From NCBI GenBank assembly GCA_964497975.1, contig CAZCFO010000002.1, positions 124,001-188,000 on the forward strand: a stretch of DNA of 64,000 nt. The letters are read 5' to 3'. Numbering within the stretch: the first letter of the stretch is position 1; each line of letters begins with the position of its first letter. The position numbers and the translations under genes are program-made. This DNA comes from JABFSS01 sp964497975 (GTDB lineage: Bacteria; Patescibacteriota; Gracilibacteria; Peribacterales; Peribacteraceae). Shown here piece after piece: positions 17,626-27,200 of the stretch. The notes beneath the pieces were generated by a model, which ran no database searches, was not told where the DNA came from, and saw only the letters and a program-made list of their open reading frames with translations.

Positions 17626-19209
17626 ATGATCCGATCCCCTCTCGCTCTCGGCCGCCGCATCCTCTTTACCGCCCTTGTCGCGGCGGTTCCCTGCATTGTT
17701 GCGCCGTCCCAGGCACATGCTGCTGCGGATCCCGGATGCATCGACGTCTTCGTGGAAGTTTTCGACCCCGCGCTCAATCCACTGCCGTTTGCTCCGCAGT
17801 TCACCTTCCGCCTCGACGGATCAGCCAGCACGCAGAACAACGCCAACGGCGTCGCGGCATTCACCAACGTGCAGTCCGGTTCCCATACCGTCACCATTGA
17901 CCCGCACTCCGCTTGGCAGACCCTGTCGGTGACTCCCGGCGGCGGAGCGCTCTCCGTTCCGTACGGCCCCCAGTGCGTCACGGTTCTCTTCAAGATGCAG
18001 CTGCTTGTGCCTCCGAGTTCCAGCTCCAGCTCGTCGTCCAGCGTCGCCACCGGATGCATCCGCGTCGTGAAGCAGACGATCGACGCCGGCGGAGCGCCCA
18101 TCACGCCCGTGGAGCCGTTTGATTTCTGGCTCGACGGCAACCAGGGCATCACACAGACGAACGACGCCGCCGGCAACGCCGTCTTCCAGAATATCGCCGC
18201 TCCCGGCATGCATCAGATCAATGAATTCCCGAAGGCCGGCTGGACCCTCGTCTCCTGGGTGCCGCAGAACGGCGACGTGATGGTCAATCCCGGCCCGGAT
18301 TGCGCCGTGGTCACGTTCATCAATCAGAAGGCCGCCGGCTCCAGTTCCTCCTCAAGTTCGTCGAGTTCCTCGAGCTCCTCGTCCTCTTCTTCCTCCTCAA
18401 GCTCCTCGTCCTCGTCTTCCTCCTCAAGCTCCTCGTCCTCGTCTTCCTCCTCAAGCTCCTCCTCGTCGTCCAGTTCCTCTTCCTCGGGTCTTTCCGGTTG
18501 CATCAACGTGATCAAGAAGACGTTTGCCGAGGACGGCACGACGCCCGTCACGCCGGTCGTTCCGTTCACCTTCACGCTCGATGGCAACGCCGGCATCACG
18601 GCGATCAACGACGCCACGGGCAACGCCACGTTCCAGAACGTCGCGGCGCCGGGCATGCATCAGGTCAATGAGACGCCGCTGGCCGGCTGGACCCTGGTAT
18701 CCACCGATCCGCCGAACGGCGACGTGATGGTCAATGCGGGGCCTGACTGCGCCACGGTGACCTTTGTGAACAAGCAGGGTTCCTCCAGTTCGTCATCGTC
18801 GAGCACGTCATCTTCCTCGTCCAGCTCCAGCTCGTCATCCTCCCAGAACGGAGGCGGTGGCGGCGGAGGAGGAGGCGGGGGCGGGGGTGGTGGAGGCAGC
18901 GGCGGACACCGCGGTCATGGCACGACATACCTCAGTTATCTGCCGCCGTCCGCGAATGTCGTCGTCCCGCCCGAGCCCAAACCTCCCCGCAGGCGCATCC
19001 AGCCGCCGGTGTACGTCCCGCCGCCGGTCATCAGCGAGCAGCCTCTGCCCAAGACCGGTATCGATGACTTCATGCGCCCTCTTGAGAACACGCGCCGCTT
19101 CCTGATGCCCCTCGCTTCACGTGAAGGATCCGCTGTCCTGTCGTGGGCGGCGCTCGTCCTTACGGGCATCGGCCTCGGCATCGCCGCCGGCAAAAAGGCC
19201 TTCCTGTAA
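17626..19209 (+). CDS. CnaB-like repeat protein with polyserine stalk and PKTG signal
   Basis: A 527-residue exported protein with signal peptide (cleavage near HAA, residue 33). It has three beta-repeats of about 95 residues, each opening with GCI and closing with a PGxxC...FxN segment. Repeats 2 and 3 hold the Lys, Glu (before the GW) and Asn expected for a CnaB-type isopeptide bond; repeat 1 lacks all three but keeps the two Cys. A polyserine tract of about 45 residues separates repeats 2 and 3. A second Ser tract and a polyglycine run follow repeat 3. The C-terminus is LPKTG, DDFMRPLENTRRFLMP, a hydrophobic helix and a Lys tail. Likely a surface stalk or pilin-like protein. Confidence 0.85.
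   Translation: MIRSPLALGRRILFTALVAAVPCIVAPSQAHAAADPGCIDVFVEVFDPALNPLPFAPQFTFRLDGSASTQNNANGVAAFTNVQSGSHTVTIDPHSAWQTLSVTPGGGALSVPYGPQCVTVLFKMQLLVPPSSSSSSSSSVATGCIRVVKQTIDAGGAPITPVEPFDFWLDGNQGITQTNDAAGNAVFQNIAAPGMHQINEFPKAGWTLVSWVPQNGDVMVNPGPDCAVVTFINQKAAGSSSSSSSSSSSSSSSSSSSSSSSSSSSSSSSSSSSSSSSSSSSSSSSSSGLSGCINVIKKTFAEDGTTPVTPVVPFTFTLDGNAGITAINDATGNATFQNVAAPGMHQVNETPLAGWTLVSTDPPNGDVMVNAGPDCATVTFVNKQGSSSSSSSSTSSSSSSSSSSSSQNGGGGGGGGGGGGGGGGSGGHRGHGTTYLSYLPPSANVVVPPEPKPPRRRIQPPVYVPPPVISEQPLPKTGIDDFMRPLENTRRFLMPLASREGSAVLSWAALVLTGIGLGIAAGKKAFL
18344..18486 (+). repeat. Polyserine-coding tract with 27-bp tandem repeat
   Basis: A near-uninterrupted run of Ser codons using TCC, TCG, AGC, AGT and TCA in mixture. 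The middle of the tract contains about three copies of a 27-bp unit (beginning TCTTCCTCCTCAAGC). The repeated DNA makes the stalk length prone to expansion or contraction in multiples of nine residues. Confidence 0.8.
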
Positions 19210-19216
19210 TCCCCTC

Positions 19217-20230
19217 ATGCCGTCTACGCGCTTCGACCGTGCAATGGCCTGGCTGTACGCATGGTGCAGCGTTGTGATGACGGTGGGATTATATCTCGAC
19301 GGATGGTCGCATCAGTTCATCTTCAATCAGATCGATTCGTTCTTCAATCCCTGGCACGCGGTGCTGTACGCGGGATTCGCCGCGTGCGCCGTGACGCTCG
19401 CTGTGTGGACGTACCTTCGACGCAGCGCATTTCGTACGTTTGCGGATGCCGTTCCGCCGGGGCACGGACTCTCGGCCTATGGCGCGATTGCGTTCCTGTG
19501 GGGCGGCATCGCCGACCTGACGTGGCATCAGCTTTTCGGTTTCGAAAAAGACATCGAGGGGTTCATCAGCCCCACGCACCTGGTCCTTGCCGCCGGCATG
19601 GCGCTGATGCTTGCGGGCAACGTGCGCCACTGGTCACGCACGCATGCGCGCGGGGAAAAGACGCATCTGTGGACAGGGCTGCCGCTCGTGTTGGGCATGC
19701 TGTGCATGCTGGCGCAGTGGACCTTCCTCACGCAGTACGGCCGCTACACCGACTTCACCGCGACGGGCATCTTTCCTGACGATGCATTCTATCGCTTCTG
19801 CACGCAGACCGTATCGATCCTCGGCATTCTCGTGTTCAGTGCGCTGCTCTCCGGCCTCTTCACGTACGTCGGCCGTCGTGCATCCATCCCGTTCGGTTCG
19901 GTCACGGTTGTCCTGACGGCGCAGGTGTTCATGCTTGCGATGATCCGCTACGGCATCGACTTGGTTCCTGCGGGCATCGCCGCCGGCATCTCCGGAGATG
20001 TTTTGCTCCGCTATTTCCCGAAGCGGCTCGCTCAGGAAAGACTGCTGGTGTTTGCATTCACGCTCCCGGCGCTTTTTTACACGGCCGTACTTCTGGTTCT
20101 CCACGTGCACGGTGGGCTGTGGTGGTCCATGCATATCTGGAGCGGCGTGCCGGTATTCGCCGGTGCCGCTGGGCTTCTGGCCGGACTCGCCGGGACCCCG
20201 ATGGAGCAGGGAAAGGAAACGGATGCATAG
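19217..20230 (+). CDS. Polytopic membrane protein of unknown function
   Basis: A 337-residue protein with about eight hydrophobic helices. The start at 19217 lies 7 nt after the stop of the CnaB-like gene, so the two are probably co-transcribed. Conserved-looking polar residues sit within helices (WHQLFGFEKD, SPTHLVLAAG). No transporter or enzyme family recognised. Its linkage to surface proteins suggests a role in their export, anchoring or modification, but that is only inference from position. Confidence 0.7.
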   Translation: MPSTRFDRAMAWLYAWCSVVMTVGLYLDGWSHQFIFNQIDSFFNPWHAVLYAGFAACAVTLAVWTYLRRSAFRTFADAVPPGHGLSAYGAIAFLWGGIADLTWHQLFGFEKDIEGFISPTHLVLAAGMALMLAGNVRHWSRTHARGEKTHLWTGLPLVLGMLCMLAQWTFLTQYGRYTDFTATGIFPDDAFYRFCTQTVSILGILVFSALLSGLFTYVGRRASIPFGSVTVVLTAQVFMLAMIRYGIDLVPAGIAAGISGDVLLRYFPKRLAQERLLVFAFTLPALFYTAVLLVLHVHGGLWWSMHIWSGVPVFAGAAGLLAGLAGTPMEQGKETDA

Positions 20231-20289
20231 GACAATTTCAGTCGCTTCGTTTGCCAGATTGTCTCCTTTGGAAAAGAACAGCGCTTATT

Positions 20290-20318
20290 TTGACAGTTAT
20301 AAGTAATTATCGTACCGT
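20290..20318 (+). promoter_or_regulatory. Promoter of the 982-residue surface protein
   Basis: TTGACA (20290-20295), a 17-nt spacer, then TACCGT (20313-20318). The ATG is at 20343, leaving a C/T-rich leader of about 17 nt without a Shine-Dalgarno sequence. Confidence 0.65.
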
Positions 20319-20342
20319 GACTCACTTCGTTCCCCCGGTTTT

Positions 20343-23291
20343 ATGGATACCTTCCGCCTTGTGCGCCGTTTCCCCCTCGCTTTTGCGGGCATCGCTCTGA
20401 CGTTTCTGCTGCCCATGCACGTGAGCGCATTCGGAAGCACGAACATGATGGTCGACAGCGCGTCGATCGTGAAGACCGGACCGTTCACCATCCAGGCCGG
20501 AAATTTCATCACGTACACGCTGACGGTAAAGCGCTCGAGCCCCGCCCTCGACATTGTCATCAAGGATACGTTCCCCGCGCACCTCGTCTTCGATCCGGCG
20601 CAAAGCACGCCCGGATGCACGATCGCCGGCAACGTGGCAACCTGCAACTGGGCGCGCACGATCAACTGGTACTCCCCGCAAACGCAGACGACCACCTTCA
20701 CACTGACGTTCTTCATCCCGCCGGCCAACCCGCCGTGCGTGCTTATCAACACCGCAACCGTGTCGACCACTCCGCGCCTGATGTTCGGCGGCGGGCGCGT
20801 GGTCCCCAACAACATCATCGTCTACGACTCGGTGACGGCCAATAACACGAGCAGCACCACGACGGCTGTCACGAACTGCGCGACGAGTTCCTCCTCGTCT
20901 TCCTCCAGTTCTTCCAGTTCCGTGCCCACGCAGGGCTGCATCCGCGTCTTCAAGGAAACGTTCAACATGCAGGGACAGCAGATCAGCACGGTCGCGCAGT
21001 TCACGTTTCATCTCGATGGCGGCGTCAGCGCGGTGAATGATGCGAACGGCGACGCGCTGTTCACCAACGTCACTCCCGGAGTCCATACCATCACCGAAAT
21101 CATCCCCAGCGGATGGACGCAGCTCAACGTCACCCCCGTAGCCGGCGTGGTGGTTGTCGCACCCGGAAGCCAGTGTGCCGGCGTGGTCTTTAAGAACCAG
21201 CAGACGCTTCCGTTCAGTTCCAGTTCCAGCTCCAGCAGCATGTCCAGTGTCCCCACGTCTGGCGGTGCGGGCTGCATCCGGATCGTCAAGGAAACCTACA
21301 ACGCGCAAAACCAGCAGATCCCGCCGGTCATGCCGTTCACCTTCACGCTCGACGGCAATCCCGGGCTTACCGTGACCACCGATGCCTCCGGGGTCGCCAC
21401 ATTCACGGGCGTCGCCGCTCCCGGCGTGCACACCGTCACCGAAAACGTCCCCGCGGGTTGGACCGCCATCGGCGTGGACCCCTCAGGCGGCGTCGTGATG
21501 GTGAACCCCGGACCGCAGTGTCCGACCATTACGTTTAAAAACCGCCAGAACACCGTCAGCTCCAGCTCCAGCTCCGTTCCCAGCTCGAGTTCCAGCAGCA
21601 CGTCCAGCGTGCCGACGTCCGGTGGCGTGGGCTGCATCGAAATTGTGAAGGAGGCTTACAGCGCCCAGAACCAGCCCATCACGCCCGTGACGCCGTTCAC
21701 GTTCACGCTTGATGGCAATTCCGGGCTCTCGGTAACGAACAATGCGTCGGGTGTCGCCGTTTTCCAGAACGTCGCTGCACCGGGCATCCACACGGTTGCC
21801 GAAATCGTTCCCGCGGGCTGGACGCTCACAAATGTGACTCCCGCAGGCGGCGTTGTGATGGTCAATCCCGGTGCACAGTGCACGAGGCTCACCTTCCGCA
21901 ACCAGCAGAATGCGCCTGCCAGTTCGAGCTCCAGTTCCGTTCCCCCGGCGACCGGGTGCATCCAGATTTTGAAGGAAACGTTCAATCCCCAGGGCCAGCC
22001 CATCACTCCTGTTGCGCAGTTCACGTACCAGCTGGACGGCGGACCCGTCACCCATAGCGATGGCTCGGGTAACGCGCAGTTCATCAATGTCACCGCTCCG
22101 GGCTTCCATACGATCAGCGAGATCGTTCCTCCGGGATGGACACTCATCAACGTGACGCCGCCGGGCGGCGTGGTGATGGTGAACCCCGGCAGCCAGTGCT
22201 CCGCGGTGGTGTTCAAAAACCAGCAGAACGTGCCGGTCGCCAGCTCCTCCAGTTCCAGCTCAAGCTCGGTTCCGGCTGCCGCACAGGTGGGCTGCATCGA
22301 AATCGTGAAGGAAACTTACACCTCGCAGAACCAGCCAATCACGCCCGTGATGCCGTTCACGTTCACGCTGGACGGAAATTCCGGATTGTCCGTCACCAAT
22401 AACTCTGCAGGCGTCGCCGTCTTCCAGAACGTCGCTGCCCCCGGCATCCACACGATCGCCGAGATCGTGCCCGCCGGCTGGACGCTGACAAACGTCACCC
22501 CCGCGGGGGGTGTGGTGATGGTGAACCCCGGCGCGCAGTGCACCCGCGTGACCTTCAAAAACCAGCAGAACGCCCCCGCCAGCAGCTCCAGCAGCGCCGC
22601 TCCCGCAGGCATGGGCTGTATCCGCGTGCAGAAGTCTGCAGGCGTCTCACCGGTCCCGGCGTTCACGTTCACGCTCGACGGCAACTCCGGCATTTCGGTC
22701 ACGAATGACGCGGCAGGCGTCGCCGTGTTCCAGAACGTCGCCGCTCCCGGCATGCACCACGTCGACGAAGCGCCGCTCGCCGGATGGACGCAGGCGTCCG
22801 TGTCTCCCGCCGGCGGCAATGTGATGGTCAACCCCGGACCAGACTGCGCCGTCGTGAACTTCGTGAACACGCAGGCCGTGAGCTCTTCCAGCTCCAGCTC
22901 CTCCTCTCCGGCTTTGGGCTGCATCGACGTGCTCAAGGAAACGTACGACACGCTCGGCAATCCCCTGCCGCTCACCGCGCAGTTCACCTTCCGGCTCGAC
23001 AACGGGCCAACCGCGACCAACACCAGCAACGGCCAGGCCCGCTTCAACAACGTGCCGCTCGGCATGCACACGGTCACCGAGGATCTTCCCCCGTCGTGGA
23101 CCCTGCTCTCCGTCACGCCGGTGAACGGCCAGGTGAACGTCACTTCCATCACGCAGTGCGCCACCGTCGTCTTCAAGAACAAGCAGACGCTCACCGGTCT
23201 CGGCGGCTCGTCCTCCAGCGTGAACCCGTTCTGGCTCAATAACACGAACCTGCAGTTCTGGCAGCTGTTCTACCAGTCACTCAACCCCTGA
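20343..23291 (+). CDS. Large surface protein: DUF11-like domain plus seven CnaB-like repeats
   Basis: A 982-residue exported protein. The signal peptide (about 1-30) is followed by one DUF11-like domain (to about 175), then seven repeats of 85-95 residues separated by Ser-rich linkers. Every repeat begins GCI and has Lys in the first strand, Glu just before a (G/S)W turn and Asn in the last strand, the triad of CnaB isopeptide domains. Each also has a Cys near both ends that could form a disulfide. The C-terminus is a short tail (FWLNNTNLQFWQLFY) with no anchor, so it may be secreted or held non-covalently. Repeats 3 and 5 are near-identical. Its end is 2 nt from the convergent TrmB-like regulator gene. 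Confidence 0.85.
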   Translation: MDTFRLVRRFPLAFAGIALTFLLPMHVSAFGSTNMMVDSASIVKTGPFTIQAGNFITYTLTVKRSSPALDIVIKDTFPAHLVFDPAQSTPGCTIAGNVATCNWARTINWYSPQTQTTTFTLTFFIPPANPPCVLINTATVSTTPRLMFGGGRVVPNNIIVYDSVTANNTSSTTTAVTNCATSSSSSSSSSSSSVPTQGCIRVFKETFNMQGQQISTVAQFTFHLDGGVSAVNDANGDALFTNVTPGVHTITEIIPSGWTQLNVTPVAGVVVVAPGSQCAGVVFKNQQTLPFSSSSSSSSMSSVPTSGGAGCIRIVKETYNAQNQQIPPVMPFTFTLDGNPGLTVTTDASGVATFTGVAAPGVHTVTENVPAGWTAIGVDPSGGVVMVNPGPQCPTITFKNRQNTVSSSSSSVPSSSSSSTSSVPTSGGVGCIEIVKEAYSAQNQPITPVTPFTFTLDGNSGLSVTNNASGVAVFQNVAAPGIHTVAEIVPAGWTLTNVTPAGGVVMVNPGAQCTRLTFRNQQNAPASSSSSSVPPATGCIQILKETFNPQGQPITPVAQFTYQLDGGPVTHSDGSGNAQFINVTAPGFHTISEIVPPGWTLINVTPPGGVVMVNPGSQCSAVVFKNQQNVPVASSSSSSSSSVPAAAQVGCIEIVKETYTSQNQPITPVMPFTFTLDGNSGLSVTNNSAGVAVFQNVAAPGIHTIAEIVPAGWTLTNVTPAGGVVMVNPGAQCTRVTFKNQQNAPASSSSSAAPAGMGCIRVQKSAGVSPVPAFTFTLDGNSGISVTNDAAGVAVFQNVAAPGMHHVDEAPLAGWTQASVSPAGGNVMVNPGPDCAVVNFVNTQAVSSSSSSSSSPALGCIDVLKETYDTLGNPLPLTAQFTFRLDNGPTATNTSNGQARFNNVPLGMHTVTEDLPPSWTLLSVTPVNGQVNVTSITQCATVVFKNKQTLTGLGGSSSSVNPFWLNNTNLQFWQLFYQSLNP

Positions 23292-23293
23292 CG

Positions 23294-24070
23294 TCAGGCT
23301 TCACGCTTCCACTGCATTTCGAAGAGCGCGCCCAGCATGTGAGCCACGGGCGCGTTTTTCATGATGCACGCGAACAGCGCGCGGCCCTCGATCGTCGCGA
23401 TGAAGACCGAGTCGCCGCACGTCATGATTTCCACGGAGGACGGTCCGAAGACGTCTTCGTGGAGCACCCGCGTTTCGCGCAGTCTTTCCAGGGTCTGGGC
23501 CGCCATGGCCTTCGCTTCGGGACAGTGCGACGCCAGCACCCGGGCCCGGATCTGCTTTTTCTTCCGCAGTGCGGTCAGCCTCGTGAAGCTCTTCGACAGG
23601 TCCGCATGCTCGCCCGAGAGATCCAGCGGCCGCATGAACGAGAGGGTCTCCGAACCGGCCGACGCCTTCTCGAGCATCTCCTGGTACGCGGCGACGAATC
23701 CATCCTTGCCTTCGAAGAAGTGTATGTGGGGAACGCTGGCGGCCCCCGCCATGAGGCCCGTGAGCTGTCCGGCGACGGCGCGCAGTTCCTCCTGCTGGTC
23801 GGCGAGGAGGTCTTTCTGGCGGTCGAGCATTGCCAGGATCCTCTGGGGCGGCTCGCAGGAATAGAGGTACGTGTTTTTCTTCTTGGTCGCCTTGAGGAAA
23901 CCGCGCTGGGCCAGCTGGTTGCAGGTGAACTGCGTGGTGCTGCGGACGAGCCGTGCACGCTTGCTGATGGTGGAAGCCGGCGCGGCGCCCAGGGGCAGCA
24001 GGGCGAGATACACGGCGGCTTCTTTGTCCGTGAGTCCGAGGTTCTGCAGGACGCGTTCGATGGAGGGCAT
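23294..24070 (-). CDS. TrmB-family transcriptional regulator
   Basis: A 258-residue regulator. The N-terminal winged helix is TrmB-like (LQNLGLTDKEAAVYLALLPLG ... STTQFTCNQLAQRGFL), followed by a short coiled coil (about 85-110) and a C-terminal domain that in relatives senses small molecules. The start at 24070 has a strong promoter ending 6 nt upstream. It is inserted between the 982-residue surface protein (convergent) and the next surface protein (divergent, 168 nt apart), so it most likely controls one or both. Confidence 0.85.
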   Translation of the reverse strand: MPSIERVLQNLGLTDKEAAVYLALLPLGAAPASTISKRARLVRSTTQFTCNQLAQRGFLKATKKKNTYLYSCEPPQRILAMLDRQKDLLADQQEELRAVAGQLTGLMAGAASVPHIHFFEGKDGFVAAYQEMLEKASAGSETLSFMRPLDLSGEHADLSKSFTRLTALRKKKQIRARVLASHCPEAKAMAAQTLERLRETRVLHEDVFGPSSVEIMTCGDSVFIATIEGRALFACIMKNAPVAHMLGALFEMQWKREA

Positions 24071-24076
24071 GGTCGC

Positions 24077-24105
24077 ATCGTACACGATAATTCTTGAATT
24101 GACAA
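24077..24105 (-). promoter_or_regulatory. Sigma70-type promoter of the TrmB-like gene
   Basis: TTGTCA (24105-24100), a 17-nt spacer and TACGAT (24082-24077), ending 6 nt before the ATG at 24070: a textbook leaderless promoter. Confidence 0.75.
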
Positions 24106-24177
24106 GTATTGTTGGCATCAAATTTTCGCTTAAGAATGCCAAAAAACAAGCATATGGGGGCAATTGTGCAATAAATC

Positions 24178-24206
24178 TTGTCGAAATCGACTTCTGTTCA
24201 TAGAGT
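24178..24206 (+). promoter_or_regulatory. Divergent promoter of the 24239 surface protein
   Basis: TTGTCG, a 17-nt spacer, then TAGAGT. The ATG at 24239 follows a leader with TTCCTCCTTTTGTCC, nearly identical to the leader of the gene at 27562. Confidence 0.6.
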
Positions 24207-24238
24207 TCCTCCTTTTGTCCGCTACCCCCCCCGCTTCC

Positions 24239-27200
24239 ATGGCCCGCCCCCGCTACGGATTCCTGCGCAGGACAGTTGTTTTCGCCGTGACCGTCAGCAC
24301 TGCCCTTGCGACGCAGCCGGCCGGCATTGCCCTGGCACTGTCGTCCGACGTCACCCTGAATGTGCAGCTCCAGGCTCCTGCGGGCCCCTTTGTGGACCAT
24401 CTCACGAACGCGCTGGCCGTCGCTCCGGGGACGGACATCACCGTGCGCCTGACGTACGATAACCGGATGGACCGCGCGGGCACCGACGCCCGCATTCAGG
24501 CGATGATCCCCGCCGGCTTCACGCTGCTGCCCGGGACCACGAAAAACTGCCTGCATCCGACGGATTCCGAGACGTTGTGCAACACGTCCCCCGGCCAGAT
24601 GGGGCCGATTGTCGAACAGTCGGTCTGGAACGGAAGCTTCCTGGCCATCTCCCCCACTGCGGGAGTCGAAGGAGTCCCGCCCCATGAGACCATCGGCGTG
24701 CTCGAGATGGGCCGCCTGCACTATCTGACGCTCCGCTCGGAAGGCGTCGCCAACTATGAGAACGGCAATCCGTACTCGCCGCTCAATACCCGCTGCGCGG
24801 CGAACATCAGTTCGCGTTTCGAAAACCCGTACGTCAATTACGCAGTTCCCACGAGCCCGACCTGTCCCGCCAGCGGCCGCGACCTGTTCGGGCAACGGTG
24901 GTTCATCGTCCGCAGCGAGGCCGTCGCCAACTATGAGAACGGCAATCCGCAACCGGCGGTCGATACCAGCTGCATCCTGAATATTTCCTCGCATTTCCAG
25001 AACACCCCCGTCGCCCAGTACGCGGTTCCGGGGAATCCCAGCTGTCCCTCGTATTCGCAGGATACGCTCGGCAAGCGGTACTACGTTATGCGGTCCGAGG
25101 CGGTCGCCAACTACGAGAACGGCAATTTCCAGGATCCCGACATGAACAGCTGCGCCATCAATATTTCGTCGTACTTCACCAATACCCCCGTCGCCACGTA
25201 CGCCGTGCCCCGCAACCCCAGCTGTCCGTCGGTGTCACATGACTTGCTCGATCGCACCCGCGGCCGCGGCTACATCGAATTCCGCATGCGCGCGTCCACC
25301 GTGCCGGGCATCTACAACCTGCCCGCCACGATCACCGGCTCCGAATTCACGGCCGCTTCCGATGCCGGCGCCATCGAGATCCGGGGGCCGGGGACATCCT
25401 CGAGTTCCAGTTCCTCTTCCTCCCCCACCGCCTCCTTCGGTTGCATCCGCGTCATCAAGCAGACCCTCACCTCCGCGGGCGCGCCCTTCACGTCCCCGGA
25501 AGCCTTCAGCTTCTGGATGGACGGCAACCAGGGCATCTCCCGGACGACGGACGGCAGCGGCACCGCTACGTTCACCAACGTGGCCGCGCCGGGCATGCAC
25601 CACATCGATGAGTTCGCGAAGCCAGGATGGTTCCTCCAGTCCGTCAGTCCCGCAGGCGGCGACGTGATGGTCCAACCGGGTTCCTCGTGCGCGGTCGTCA
25701 CTTTCGTGAATCGGCAGGGGGCGTCTTCGAGTTCTTCCAGCAGCACTCCGCTCTTCCAGTGCAACGACGGCGCCGATAACGACGGCGACGGGAAGATCGA
25801 TTCCCAGGACCCGGGATGCCACAGCGATGGCAACGCGGCCAATCCCGCCTCGTACGTTTCCACCGACAATGACGAGGCAAACCCGGCTGCATGCATTCCT
25901 GGCAATCAGCCGACGGTGCTCAAGAGCCAGTTCATCATCACGCCCAACGGCTATTGCTCGAATGCATGGCAGTCGCAGATGTGCGCCAACCAGTTGCCAG
26001 TGGACTTCGTGCTCGCAAGCAGTACTCCATCCCTCCTCGTCCAGTATCACACCTATTCCGGACACTGCTCGTCCGTGCGCATCCACATCCGGCTGGATGG
26101 CATTCTCAAGACCGTCACCAGGTTCATGGGCTGGCCCACGGACTCCACCGGCTTCCTGGATATCGGCCCGGTGCCTGCCGGAAATCATCAACTGACATTC
26201 CAGGCGGAGGGCACGCCGGGAGGCTGCAATACCGGCACGCTGGGCGGATGGGGCGGCACAGTGAATATCGCCCTTCCCGCCCAGAGCTGTCCTGTCGCGC
26301 CGCAGTGTTCGGACGCAGCTGATAATGACGGCGACGGCAAGATCGACAGCCAGGATCCGGGGTGTCACAGCGACGGCAATGCGGCTAACCCCGCATCCTA
26401 CGTACCGACGGGCAACGATGAGTTCAATGCCGCGGCGTCCTCGTCATCCTCCAGCAGCTCCACGGCCAGCACGGGGGTGGGCTGCATCCGCATCGTGAAG
26501 CAGGCGCAGAACGCCGCAGGCGCTCCCATCAACTCCACGGAGCCCTTCACCTTCACGCTCGACGGCAATCCGTCCCTCAACGTCACCACCGATGCCAACG
26601 GGAATGCGACCTTCCAGAACGTCGCCGCCCCCGGCATCCATACGGTCGCTGAACTCTCCAAGAGCGGATGGACTCTCCAATCCATGTCCCCCGCAAACGG
26701 CGAGGTTCTGGTCCAGCCCGGAGGCAACTGCGCGGTTCTCACGGTCGTGAACCGCCAGACAGGAGCTTCCAGCTCAAGTTCGAGCTCTTCCATCGGTCAG
26801 GGCTGCATCAAGGTCTTCAAGGAGACGTACAACGCCAGCGGCCAGCCGATCGCGACCGTCGCCCAGTTCACCTTCGTCCTCGACGGAGGGGTCCAGATCC
26901 AGAATGACGCAAACGGCAACGCCCAGTTCAACGCTGTCTCCACCGGCGTCCACACCGTCACCGAGGTCCTTCCCCAGGGCTGGAACCAGCTCAACGTCAC
27001 GCCCGCTTCGGGCGTCGTGATCGTCTCCCCCGGCAGCCAGTGCGCCGGCGTGGTCTTCAAGAACCAGCAGACGCTGCCCGTCAGCAGCTCCGTCGCGAAT
27101 GCCAACACCGGCTGCATCCGCATCGTCAAGCAGACGGTCACGTCGGCGGGGGCGCCCATCACTCCGGTTGAGCCGTTCACCTTCATCCTCGATGGCAATC

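Noticed and set aside
18324..18656. A Glu/Leu-repeat frame antisense to the polyserine tract
   Set aside because: It only mirrors the Ser codons (Glu-Glu-Leu repeats) and has no independent support.
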